Source of the DNA: Septoria linicola | Lineage: Eukaryota; Ascomycota; Dothideomycetes; Mycosphaerellales; Mycosphaerellaceae | DNA length: 64,000 nt | Assembly (NCBI GenBank): GCA_024114885.1 | Contig: CP099419.1 | Location: forward strand, 2,728,001-2,792,000 | Direction of reading: 5' to 3' | Part shown: piece after piece, positions 10,155 through 21,800 of the stretch | Position numbering within the stretch: the first letter of the stretch is position 1 | Layout: each line of letters starts with the position of its first letter | The notes under the pieces: model-generated | The model's database searches: none | What the model was told of the DNA's origin: nothing | Seen by the model: the letters and a program-made list of their open reading frames with translations, nothing else | Position numbers and translations under genes: made by a program

Positions 10155-11413
10155 TCACATGTTCTCCTTGGCCCACTTCTCGCCCTTCTCGATGTTGCCC
10201 TTGAGGTCCTTCAAGCACTTGTCAAGAAGGCCTTGCTCGTGGTCAGTGACCTTTCCGACTGGGTGAATCTCCTCAACGCCATTTGGTCCAAGTGTGACGT
10301 TGGATGCGAAGTATGTGACGCCCTGGTCCTTGTATAGTGGCGAGTCAACGTATGTTGGCTCAACGACGCCCTTCTCGCCCTGTGCAGCCTTGAGAAGAGA
10401 CTCGGTGAAGCGAGCACCTGCCATGGCCATGGAGAGAGTAGCAGAACCAGCACCGTCCTTGGCCTTGACAACCTCATCACCACCGAATTGCACGCGCTTG
10501 ACATATGCGTCGCGCTCCTCGCCCTTCAGCTCATAGCCAGACTGGCTGAGAAGTGGCACGATAGTCTCGCCAGAGTGGCCTCCGACGACGGTGATGTTCT
10601 CGTTGGCCGGGTCACTGCCCTTGATCTGGGAGATGAAGCGCGAGGCACGGACAACGTCGAGAGTAGTGACGCCGAAGAGCTTCTTTGGGTTGTACACACC
10701 CTTGGCCTTGAAGACCTCGGCGGTGATTGGGACAGTGCTGTTGACTGGGTTGGAGATGATGAGCATGTGGGCATCTGGGCAGTTCTCGGCGGCAGCCTTT
10801 GCGAGGTCGCGGACGATCGATGCGTTGGTGTTGAACAGATCTAGATGACGATACGTCAGCGCTTGTCGCGGTAGACAAGATTGACGGTTCTAGCATACCG
10901 TCACGGGTCATGCCAGGCTTGCGTGGGACACCAGCTGGGATGACAACAATCTGAGCGCCCTTGAGAGCAGCGGCGAGACCTGCCTCACCGGCCTCGTAGC
11001 CAACAACCTTGTATCATCAGCCATTGCGCCTTCACTATTTGACCAGGAATCGATCCGTGCATACTGTGCTCTTGGTGTTGATGTGGCCAACATCGGCGGC
11101 AACACCTGGTGCCATGCGCACATCGTACAGACCAAGCTCGCTCACCCGTGGGTTGAGCTTCAGGAGGAGAGACAGTGGCTGGCCGATACCACCAGCAGCT
11201 CCGAGGACAACGACCTTGGATGCCTACATCAATGTCAGTAGCTGCTTTGTATTCTTGTGTGGTAGCACCGCGGTCCAGCGGGAGAGGAAGGAATGGTAGG
11301 TAGTGTGCTGTTCGAGGCAGCTGCTCACTCACATTGCTGGCAGTGGCGGAGAATGCCCGGCGCTGAACGGCGGCGCCGAGGATGGACTGCGAAACCTTGC
11401 GTGCGGCGAACAT
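10155..11413 (-). CDS. MDH1: Malate dehydrogenase, mitochondrial
   Basis: Four exons (11333-11413, 11065-11223, 10899-11007, 10155-10840) give 344 residues. The enzyme interconverts malate and oxaloacetate with NAD in the TCA cycle and the malate shuttle. Exon 1 encodes a mitochondrial presequence (Arg/Ala/Ser-rich, no acids; residues 1 to about 25). The NAD-binding glycine loop GAAGGIGQ opens exon 2. The substrate-binding loop PRKPGMTR crosses the exon 3/4 region, and the catalytic His is in VVGGHSGET near residue 205. Introns are 109, 57 and 58 nt with GTGAGT, GTATGC and GTATGC donors. The protein ends in KENM, with no peroxisomal signal, so this is the mitochondrial isoform. It lies 0.9 kb upstream of CAT2 on the same strand, a functionally related neighbour but clearly a separate transcription unit. 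Confidence 0.96.
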
Positions 11414-12493
11414 GTTGACAGTAAGTGACGAGATGGTGTCGAAGGAGAAAAGGACGATGTTGTTTGAGGATCAATGGATGGAGCACAGAGATGCTTTTGG
11501 CGGAGAGCTCCGTCTAGTTTTGGCCCTGTGCAACCCGAACAGCTTCGACAGGGTTCGGCTGGCGGAGGAGATCATAAACATCGTTCGACTGCATGCCACG
11601 TCGCCATCCGTGGAACTCATAGAAAGTGCACTCCGGGACACGCCTCGATTACTAACTCAGCCAAAAGCCACAGTTGTATGCTCAGCAAGGGCATTCTAGC
11701 ATTCTAGCCTCCATCGTATCCAAAACGTCCAACGTGTCTACACGCATCTCACAGCTGACCTGTCTATCCTCGACCCGAGCAACCTTCGTCCAGTCTGATG
11801 CTATTAAGCACCTTTCAAAGGCATACAGCGCCCAACTCCAATGATCGACCAGCTAATCGAGCCAGAGCCTTGAGTGAGACAACCTGTCAAGCGCCTATAC
11901 CTGACCTCGTGCCCTCATACGAGATCGAAGCAACAAACCGAGTCAGTAATCGGCAAAGCAATTGCATGATGTGCTATGGTAATCCTTGCCATCTGTTTTA
12001 AATGTCGCAGACATGTGCTTCTTCCATACCTGGACAGCATGAGGTCAATGTTGCGCTGCAAGTCAGACATCATGCATGCGCGAAGCCGCCTCCACTTCAG
12101 AGCTGCATTTCGGCAGGCAAGGCCTGCTAGATTTTGCTGAGAGCAGTGATGAAGCATTTATCTACAATGGGCATCTTCTTGCCCAACGCCTACATTTCAG
12201 CCGTGGCAAGCTAATCGAAAAGGAATGGAAAGGTGTCAAGGTGCTCGTAAGCTGCCTCTATACTGGTGACCGTGATCGTAAGAAAGCCTCTCCCAAAAAG
12301 GGACATCACCGTCGCTAAATAACGCATCAAAACGTTTCTCTTGCAGTCGGCCCCATTCTGTTCGATACAAGGCAGAGGCATATATCCTATTGCCCCAATT
12401 GTAGTCGTGCCCAGTTACCCAAAACCTCCGGGTAACAGCCGCTCCTTAAAAGGCACAAGTATATTCAGAAAAGCTCATCTGTAATTCCACTCC
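11414..12493. other. Intergenic region: MDH promoter and RhoGAP 3' flank
   Basis: These 1,080 bp lie between two minus-strand genes. The largest plus-strand frame (11382-11699) partly overlaps MDH exon 1 and has no recognisable domain. No RNA gene or repeat was seen. Confidence 0.45.
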
Positions 12494-15400
12494 TTACTCC
12501 TCTTCGAACACACTTCTCTGGTTGTCTAGCAATGCCTGCACCGCTGCTCGTTGGACTTGCATATCGCTCATCTCTCGCTCTATCGATAGGGGCCGCATTA
12601 TGGTCGGCGCGAAGACGACTGCAAGGTTCAGCGGCGTCATGAGATTTTTGCTCTCAAAGGTCACAATCTTGGCCAAATGCTGGAATAGGTACATCAGGCA
12701 GTCCCGATGTGCGTCTGGCAGACTTTCAATGGAGAACCGGAGCGCAGCTATCTGCTTTTCTTTATCCTGGATTTGGCCGGCCTCCAGAAGCGAATCGTAT
12801 ACATCGTACGTGATCAAGGGAGTCGGCAATTTTCGGAAATACTGCTTGAGCGCACTTGTGACGGCGTGAATGTCCAGGTCGTCGTCAGAAATGTCGAAGC
12901 CAGAGTCTTTCTCGAATCCTTGCTGTACCTGCTTGACTTGACCGGCGCCGCCTGACTTGCGATAGATTCCTTCCACGTCAATACCTCGTTTTTCGACCTC
13001 GTGAATGCACGTCAGGACAATGCCAGGCACGACACGACCTTCGTGCTCGCAACGTGCGGTAAGCTCGGAACCGAAAAGCACTACATCTGTCAGCATGACC
13101 TTTTCAATTTCATCAGATATGGAGTACTTACCAGATCCATCAACAGCAGCCAGGTTGGCACTGCTGTTATTTTTGAGATGCATGCCTGCTTTCACGTTGC
13201 CATTCTTCTGGTTGAAGAAGTTGTAGGCTTTGTCGTCTGTGAGAGTTTGTTTGCTGTTGATGCTGCTTTGATCACTGCCTGGCATCGCTTGTCCATTCTG
13301 GCTCTGGTTGTATGGCATGCCGATGGTGTATTGGCCCTTGCCATGGGTTGGCTCGTTGCCAACAAATGCGCCCTTGATGCCTTTGGTCACTTTCCCGGCA
13401 ACCTTTTCGCCTCCTCTCCGCCAGTTGAATTTCTTGGGCTGGGCTCCTTTTCTAATGTTAACCACTTGTGGCGCTGTCAAAATCGTTGCTGGTTCGCCAT
13501 CGGGGTCTTGTAGCAAGTTTGGCATCGATGTGTCGGTGATGACTGGATTGAGATTTCGTACTTCAGCAGAACTGGCGTCCTTCGCATTGCCATTGTAGAT
13601 GCCCAAACCATTAGTTCCTGGAGTTCCGTTGGGTGCGCGGTTGTCCTGATACATCCCTTGGATGCTACGGATCAGCTCGTTGTTGTGTGACGCCAGCTGC
13701 GCGTTCTTGCTCGACAGAGACTCGTATTCCTGGAAGCCTTTGTCCTTCATCTGTATCAGATTGCCAATCTCGTCCGTAAGCTCGTTGCGCTTATGCATCA
13801 GGTCTTCTATTTGCGACCCCATGGTGTCTTTCAGCTTCTGTAGGGAATCTGCAAAGTCGCGAAGAATGTTGGTTTTGAGCGCCGAGAAGTCCAGCGGCTG
13901 GTTAGTGTCTTTGACCTTGCTCAAATGATCAGTCATTATTTCCAGCTCCCGAACGATCATTTCACGCTGCGTGTCCAGAAACGCCATGGTGGAACGCTTT
14001 TCTCGAAGTTCTGTGTTGACAGCCTTAATGTCGCCACTACTTTCGAGCTTTTCTTTTAACTTGAGCTTCTCGGTCTCTAATTCCGCAATGTGTAATTGCG
14101 CACGTCGTAAAGAGGCACGGACATTCTCGACTCCATCGATACCTGTGGGAGACGTGATGCTGGGTGTCGCGCCCGGAGTGCCGAGTGATCCATTCCTGGG
14201 GGACGAGCCTCCTTGCGTAGGCGCGCGATCACTGAAACTCCTGCCATGCTTCACGGCATTTGACACTCTCCGGAGCATTGAAGGCGAGGACGAGCCGGCA
14301 TGGCCCGTTTGCGAAGCATTCTCTCCTCGAAGTATGCGGCCCATTTCATCGTCCATACTAAACCCGCCATCAAGACTGTATTTGGGCAAGCCAGCACTTC
14401 GTAATGCTGGAGACAGCTGCATATCACGATCCTCACTTTGCAGAGTGCTGATGGAGTCGTTATGCCTATGCCGCTCTGCCGGTGGTGGAGGCGGAGGCGC
14501 GTGTCTCGGCGCGATAAAGTCGTCATTGGCGACAGATTTGCTCGGTGCACTGGGTCGCGTGGCAGACCGTGGAGGTGGTACAACATCGAAACTGGCCCGT
14601 GGAGGTGGTTCGGGTCTGGAACGACTGTTTTCGCGCGGAATAGTGCTCTGTGCATCCACAAATGAGCCAGGCACAGATGAAGCAGATATATCTCTCTTGT
14701 GCACCGATGGTACCTGCACAGCGTTACTTGTTGGTGTAGGCGGCCCGGGCGTGGACTGCTTTGATTTAGCCGCGGCTGTGCTCAAGGAGTCTCCTCGTAA
14801 TGGCAAGCCCCTGTCGGCGTGTCGCGGTGGAACGGGCGTGACTCCAGGAATAGGTGCTTCTTTGCGTTTGGGGTCATCAAAAGGATTGATACCCGAGTTT
14901 TGCGAAGCCACAGAGATAGGTGAAACTGGCTTGCCGGGATCGCCATCTCTACTGTTTCTTTCCACGGGAGAAATCACTGCTGGAGATATGTTGCCAGTCC
15001 GCGAATTCTTGCGTGAGTCTGCTCGCTTCGATACAGGCACGTCACCCAGCCGGAACCCGTCCTGAGGGCTGGCCTGGTTGCTCAGCGACTTTTGATCCGT
15101 GGCAAGTGGATGTGGCTGTGGCTTTGTTCCAACACGCTCAGGCGGTGCAGTGGCCACAGGCGAAGCAGTTGCTGAGCTATTGACTGGTGTGTTGCTTCCC
15201 GACGTGTCCCTCTTCCTGTTGCGGCCCTTTTCCTGGTACAGAATATGCGGGCTTGGCTTCGACTGGCTTGCAGAGCGGTCTCTATCTGTTTCGCGTTCAG
15301 TCGAGACCGACCTCGAAGAAGCATTTCCAGTCCCAGGTCGATGCTCTTGCGAGGGTTCTCTTGAAGATGGCTTCGCTGACAGTCGTCCGTTTCCGCCAAA

Positions 15401-16528
15401 ATAGTCTCTTGGGGGTTGGTTCTCCTTCTGTTGTGCGGGTGGCGGCGACAGCTCGTCAGATGCTCTCGGTAGCTGTTTCCGTGCGATTGGTGCTTGTGAC
15501 TGTGGTGGAGCCTGTATAGGGGTAGGATCGAAGGCCATTGGCAGGAACCCGCGCTCGGAGTCATCATCATCGTTGGAGCTCGAGACGTTTGACGGCCTGC
15601 CTTCGCCGTACGTGCTCGCAGGGAGTGTCGGTCCATCTAAGGCCTGTTAGCTGGGAATGCACGTCGTCACCAAGGAGGCATGTAGACTCACCTCGACGTA
15701 AATCATCAGAAAGAGGCGACACATCACGCTTGTAATTGGCATTTGAAGTGCCGCGAGTTCGCGCAGCTGCGTGTCTTTGCCCGGGGACTTCTGTCTGGGG
15801 CGTCTGATTCTCTGAGTATGTCTCCGGCGGCGTCTCGCCTTCGGGAGTAAATGCGCTTTGTGGGGCAACGCCTGGTGGGAGCGAAGGTAGTGCCTTGTCA
15901 TGGCCTGGTTGTGCACCGGCCGCAGCCTGCTTGGGTGTTCGCGCTTTCTTTCGCCGCCGTGCCATCAAACTTTCGTGGCAACTCATGCAAAAAATGCCCT
16001 GCGATGTACGAGCATATCGCAGATTTTCGATCTTCCTCTTACAATTGCGACATCTGAAGCACCCCGAACAGAAGGCTTGATCGCCAGTTAGGATGGCCAG
16101 ATCCTCGATCTTGTTGTTGCAAGCGCTACAACTGTATGTGCAGTTGTTACAGATGAGGCTGCCATCGCCCAGCAGGAGCAGGTTCGCGTCTGAGTCGAGG
16201 AGAGTGCCGCACGTGTTGCATCGAAAGCAATCGATGTGCCATCGATTGCCCGCTAGATCCTCACAGTAAGCATAACTCAGATAACCGCACTCCATTGGCA
16301 TTGGAATGCCTGCGCGATCCATGCCAGATATCATTGTAGTTGAATGTAGACGTACCGAGCTCGAACGCTTTGCCCTCTTCGAGTATCTATGGCATATGTT
16401 AGTTAGACTTCCCATATCACAACCTTGTTGGAAATTGGGCCAGTTCGCACCTCTCCACAGCCTTTGCACGGGTATACGATATCTTCTTGTTCCATGGGCG
16501 ACTCGGGATACGTGCTGGGTGAGTCCAT
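12494..16528 (-). CDS. LIM-domain Rho GTPase-activating protein (Rga1/Rga2 type)
   Basis: Five exons (16451-16528, 16356-16386, 15692-16252, 13132-15636, 12494-13080) give 1,253 residues. Proteins with two LIM domains, a coiled coil and a C-terminal RhoGAP domain inactivate Cdc42/Rho GTPases at sites of polarised growth and septation (yeast Rga1/Rga2 family). LIM1 begins at Cys21 and shows the exact CX2CX17HX2C spacing (C21, C24, H42, C45) when the 103-nt intron 16253-16355 is removed. LIM2 follows to about residue 130. A Ser/Pro-rich disordered stretch runs to about 690, then a coiled coil rich in Leu/Glu/Lys, then RhoGAP from about 1059 with the arginine finger in GIYRKSGG (about R1099). 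I remove a 51-nt intron (13081-13131: GTAAGT donor, CTGAC branch, TAG acceptor) that keeps the frame open if retained; the spliced protein reads straight into the RhoGAP start. Exon 1 starts at the first ATG. Confidence 0.92.
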
Positions 16529-18827
16529 TGTGTGCCGGCGACTAGTGTCCTCTTGCGCAGGTGGAGGACAGTGTCATGCGGATGATCCGGACAATGGCTT
16601 CTCCAGCGCTCGTTGTCAGGTCGTGTCGAGGATTGCGCTCAGTGAGGTCGCAGGTGAAGGCGTTTGTCCAAATCTCCCGCGGCCTGCGTTGTTCGGGTGC
16701 TTGCTTCTTCTCTGCTCACGCAGCCTCCGTGCTACTCTTGTTTCTCCCGTCTCCGCGCTCCAACATCAACGCCCTGGCAATATCCGGCTGAAATTATCTC
16801 GACCCAAACGAATGTTCAGCGCTGTCGCGCACAGCCGTGACGAGGATTGGCAGCACAGTATTCGTGGTTGGAGTCGTGAAGATGCAACAATGTTGTAAAA
16901 AGGCAGCTCTGGGTAAGCGAGCGAGCCCAGGTGAGGAGTGTGAGCCGTCGAACTCTAATGGGAGATAGCGCGCTTGCGACTTTGCAACAATCACATTGGA
17001 AACCACAACGCCGTTGCAGTGCTTGGGTCACGGTCAAGCAGATGCGGGCAGTGACGGTAGCAGCAGCAGCAGCAGTGTGGGAGATGTCGGCTACGTACTG
17101 AAGCAAGACGTGAGTCGTGGTCGTAGAGTGCACATTCACGTGTGGCAGAGAAGCAGAAGCACAAAACGCCACGAGCAAGTGGTGCCCCCAGAGCGGCCTC
17201 GATTTGAAACGCGACAGGACTTGCAGCGCCTTTCCCGTCTGACGCCTCCAAAGCTTCTCACCCAGACCTCGCACAGCCATCTCACACATCAACCGTGATT
17301 AATCATGTCGTGCAACGCGCGTGGAAGACACAGCCGTCAAGCGCTCCATTTGAGCACGTTATCGTGAAGACCGACACAGCATCCTGATCTCAGGCGTGTC
17401 CTCTCCAGGGCATCCCGCCAGACCTGCTGTGTCCATGCACCTGCTGAAACTTGGCTGATCGTCCATCGAGATGAAGACTCACGCTTTGCCGCAGACCAAG
17501 TCGTAATGTCTTCCATTGCCAGAACAACTGCAACAACTTGTCCGATTTTCGACTCCATCATTGGCCGATCCACATAGATGCTACTACTGTGACAACATGC
17601 GCGCTACATATCCACCATGTGCTGGCTTTTGCATCCTTCGCGGCTAACGATTCCATCCATTGTGGCCATTTCTAACATGTCGCTCTATGGCTAACGTTAG
17701 TGGATCGGAGCTCGAGCAGCAGACCCTGAGAGGCATCAAAGTCCTCGGCCTGTGCGTCTGCATCCTACGAAGCGTGGATTTCGCGTGGACGAGAATAGGG
17801 GCATAGACGATCACAACTACATTCCCCTCACCGCCATTTGAGGAAGGCGTGGTCTATGGCCTTGTCAGCAGATCACTACACCATCTTTGACGTTCGAGTG
17901 ATCCATCATCATTTCGAGGCTTGCGAGGCATCCTGAATCTGGTTCGGTCGGCAAAGTGCTGTATGCAAGCGGACCGCGATTCGCACCTGCGCCAGCCCGC
18001 AGCTTGTAGCGTTCTAATGTGCCTCCAGCCGCTATCGAGGTTTGCGTGGACGAATCATGAAGAACTCTGCACCTTGGCCAGACTTCAGTCTTTAGCGAAC
18101 TCGTGTATACTCAGGTACATCTGCCACACCTTTGCAACCACAAGCTGACCTGGATGTCGCTCCGGACATCATGCACTGGCAGTGGACGATCGTCGCAACA
18201 CTACTTAGCAGCAACGCCGAACGATGCATAGCATAGCAGCCTGGTTGCTTCACAGCCTGTCAATGCCATCTACTTGAGCCGCTGGCGCGGGTCACTAGTC
18301 TTTGAATGGCATGTCATGGTGTCAGCTGGTCAGCACAATTTGTATCATCGACGAGTGCCAGGCACAGCACGATACTCATTCGTCGCCTTTCCGACAAAAT
18401 CTGTGTCGAGCCAACACGTCTCAATCGCGATGGCAGATTTTTCTTCGGCCTGCAGTGAAACACAAGGTCGAAAGCAAAGTACCAGTGCCTGATACCTACA
18501 GTAGGACCACACACAGGCTGCACGAGCTGAATGCGCCCACCTCCGGCACAGTGTCACTACATGTCCTATGAATCTCGAAATCAAAAGGAGTGGTGCGGTG
18601 GAACAGCTGTTCTCTCATTGGGCTACAGTAATAGTCCTCATTCAGGTCATTCTATGCAAAGACGCCGAAGCTGACCTTCTTCATGTTTTCGTCTCCATCC
18701 CTCCAAAACAAAGCTTTCCCTACCAACGCCGTCGCTGTAGAGGATCAGTGTAAACAGTACGAAAGGTTCTTCTGCATCATCGGCTGTTCGCTGCAATTGA
18801 CCATTGCCATTATGCCAACCGATCGCA
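16529..18827. other. 2.3-kb intergenic region, no supported gene
   Basis: This is the longest gene-free stretch of the window, between the start of the LIM-RhoGAP gene and the stop of STU1 (both minus strand). It carries a short AGC trinucleotide run near 17058-17075. Only short frames without domains are present. It may hold a long promoter or 5' leader of the RhoGAP gene, or an unseen non-coding RNA. Confidence 0.5.
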
Positions 18828-21800
18828 CTATTGTGCTGCAATTCCAGCTTGCCTGTTGCCTTTCTTGGCGATGTAGTATGTCAGAAGCCCGAGCCGGCCC
18901 TCATCAACGCCCTTGAATTCTTGCCAGAAATCAGCCTTGCTCGGCTCGAATACATCGAAGAGTTCGCTCGCAAGGTCAACGTCTACCTTCCGCACCTCAG
19001 AGTCAGTGTCGTTGAGGTAGCGAGCTGTGGCCCGCGCCAGGCGGGCCTTTCTCTCTGCATCGAGCTCGGTGCTCTCCTCCGATTTGCTTCTGATGACCAG
19101 TTGGCGTAGAATTGACAGTGCCATCGCGATCATACGAGGCGCTGCCTCGCTACTCTCGGACATGAAATTGAGCATGGCATCGATGCATGTCCTGGGATTA
19201 GCTTCCTTGACGATCTCGTCGGCCGTGCGTTGCATGTCAGACACGACATGACTGTTCGCATCGACGACTTTCCTAGCGAGAAGGACAGTGACAAGAGCTC
19301 GCGCGTGCCATGCTGTTGCCTCTTTGTGATGAAGCGCCATCAGTGCGCGAAGCACGCCAAGAGCCTGTGCTTTGAGCCCAGCAAGCTTCGATGGCTGTTG
19401 CGCCAGCTTAGAGTCCTGGTCCATGGTTTGCAGATATTCGAGCAGAACATCCATGAGCTCATCGTATTTCTTGCCGCCGTCCCAGATGTCGCCACGAGAC
19501 TTAGCAAGATCCTGCACACGGCGGAACCCATGCGCATCAAGAGTCTTGGTCCTTATCCGTTCAATGCCAGAGGATAGCAATCTACGATTCCTTGTCACTT
19601 CCGTGCGATCCTGAGGTGTGGAACTGAGTGGTGGTGGTCGTCCTCCGCTTGTTTGAGGTGGGCTGCCGGGACTGTTGCTTGATCCGACGCTATGGGTGGG
19701 GCTACTCGTCCTGACATTTTCGTTCAGAGGAAGCTCCGCAAGCACCTTACGATCATCTTGAGCCCCTGAATCGGTCTCTCCTTCCACAAATGGATCTTCG
19801 TAGATTTGAACCTCGTCGCCAACTCGCCCTGCTCCTCCTTGTTCGCTCTGATCGTGTCGGACATCCGACCCACTGATGGTCCGCTGTGCCTCGGGGGAGA
19901 GCTTGCCCATGTTACGCGCCTCATCAAACATGGCCTTGATCGGGCTCCTGTACGCCAACGGCGAGGGCGCTCGAGACTGATTCTGCAGACTTGGCACTAC
20001 CATGGTGAAGTCGTCCTCGTCAGCCATGTACGGTATACCACTGTCTACGGATCTAGTTTCCCCAAGGCCCGGTCGCTTATGGCCAGGTGAGAACTGGCCT
20101 CTTCCGGTGACTCCTCGCGGCATCAACATCGTTAGATCATCATCACGATTGCTGCGCGCTGTCTCGCTACCTTTGCTGCTGGGTCTCGATTCATGTACTG
20201 ACGGGCCGGGTTTTCTGGACGTTACTGGGCTGTGTTTGGCCTGACTCCCTCTTGGGCTACCATTGGCATGTTCTGCTGTCTTGGCTCTATTTCTAACAGC
20301 GCTCGAAGCTGCAATAGATGCTTTGGAGGCACCAGTGCTCTTCTCAGGACTACCAATTGGGCTATCGTTCGCAGGTGTGGCTGGGCGCAACATTCGTCTC
20401 GAGGCGTAGGGATCGGCGGTCTGTGGTCGTGTGATTTCTGGCCTTCGTGGTCTGCGCACCGGCCCGGACATGAGAGAGCTGCCTTTCTTCGTGGCGGCTG
20501 CGGAATTGGGCGCTTCTCCGGTCGAGGCGTTTGATTGAGCAGAAACTTGCCTGTTTGTGACCTGAGACATTTTCGATGGTCCACGTACGGAACCATTGGG
20601 GGTAGAGCGATTCTTGACCGGCGATAGATCCGCCATGGCTGAGTTCGGTCGCGAAGGTAACTTGCCACCGGCTTTAGCTTTTCGCTGCTGCTCCATATGT
20701 TCTCGAAGCGCGTTCCGGCTGGCTGTGCCTCCTGGTCGCGAGGCTGTCGTGACAGTAGTCACTGACTGGTGTAAAATGGCATTGGGGTTATGAGAATCTT
20801 TCTCGAGCGCTGCTTTCGCCTTTGCGTCCAGAGCACCCATGATCTTTTCCGCTTTGACTGGCCAGGTCTTTGCAAACATCCAATAGGTCGCTCGAGTGCC
20901 CTCCTTCACCTTTGGATTGGAGTCGTCCAACCCTTTCTTTATGCACTTCTCTGCAAGCTCAAGTCCACCCGAGCTTTCGAAGCTGCTCTTGTAGCTCGCT
21001 TGTCGTTTCAGAATGATAGTGAGCCAACCGGTAGCACATTGCCTGACTTGTGCATTCTTGTCCTGCTCGGCTAGCCAGATGTGTCGCATCATCTGGTTGT
21101 GGTAGGTGCAGTTCTGAAAGATCTCGCTCGCTGTGATCCTCCCGTTCTCTGCTTGAATGTGCTTCGTGGCGGCACTCATCTTGATGAACGATTGCAGCAG
21201 AATCTCGACATGTGCATCCATTGCAGGACCAAGGGTTTTCGCCAGTTCCTGTATCAATTGACAGCCATTCGATGCCATCGTTGTTCGAAGCGAATTCGCA
21301 CTCTTCAGGATGCCTTCGATCACGCTCTTGATTCCAGCCATGAAAGTTTGGTGGTACTCGTTCGGCGCGTTTCCCTTTAGTATCCGCCGAAGCTTCAGGA
21401 CGGCCTTGTCACGGGATATCCAATTATGTTCAGTTTCTTTGCCTTCCAAATGGGGCAGCATGTCTGTGAAGATATCCTCGAGCTCTCTCTGTGAGTGCAG
21501 ATAGATTGGATCCATCTGTACTGTCTCCTGTGGGGGTGGCTGCGCAGCTTCGCTCTTCAAGATCTCGTCCAGATCCTTAGGCGCAGGCAATGACCTCGTG
21601 GACGCCGCCATGTCCGGTGTGCCTCCGCGATCGGGGTTGCCAGATGTTTGTGGTCGTGAGCTGGTTCCCTCAGCGCCGATTCCCGTGAGAATTTGGGTCG
21701 CTATGGTGTGGCGCACAGAGTATGCTTTGAGCTGCTTCTTCAAATCTAGTTTGGCACCATTCGGCGCATTACTGAAAAGCTCAAGCACGACCGCCTTTGC

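Noticed and set aside
7091..11413. A metabolic gene cluster formed by CAT2, MDH and the distant acyl-CoA dehydrogenase
   Set aside because: The dehydrogenase is 33 kb away with many unrelated genes between, and no shared promoter motif was identified, so a cluster is not supported.
13971..15065. 364-codon plus-strand frame inside the LIM-RhoGAP gene
   Set aside because: It is antisense to the low-complexity Ser/Pro-rich part of the RhoGAP and has no recognisable protein features.
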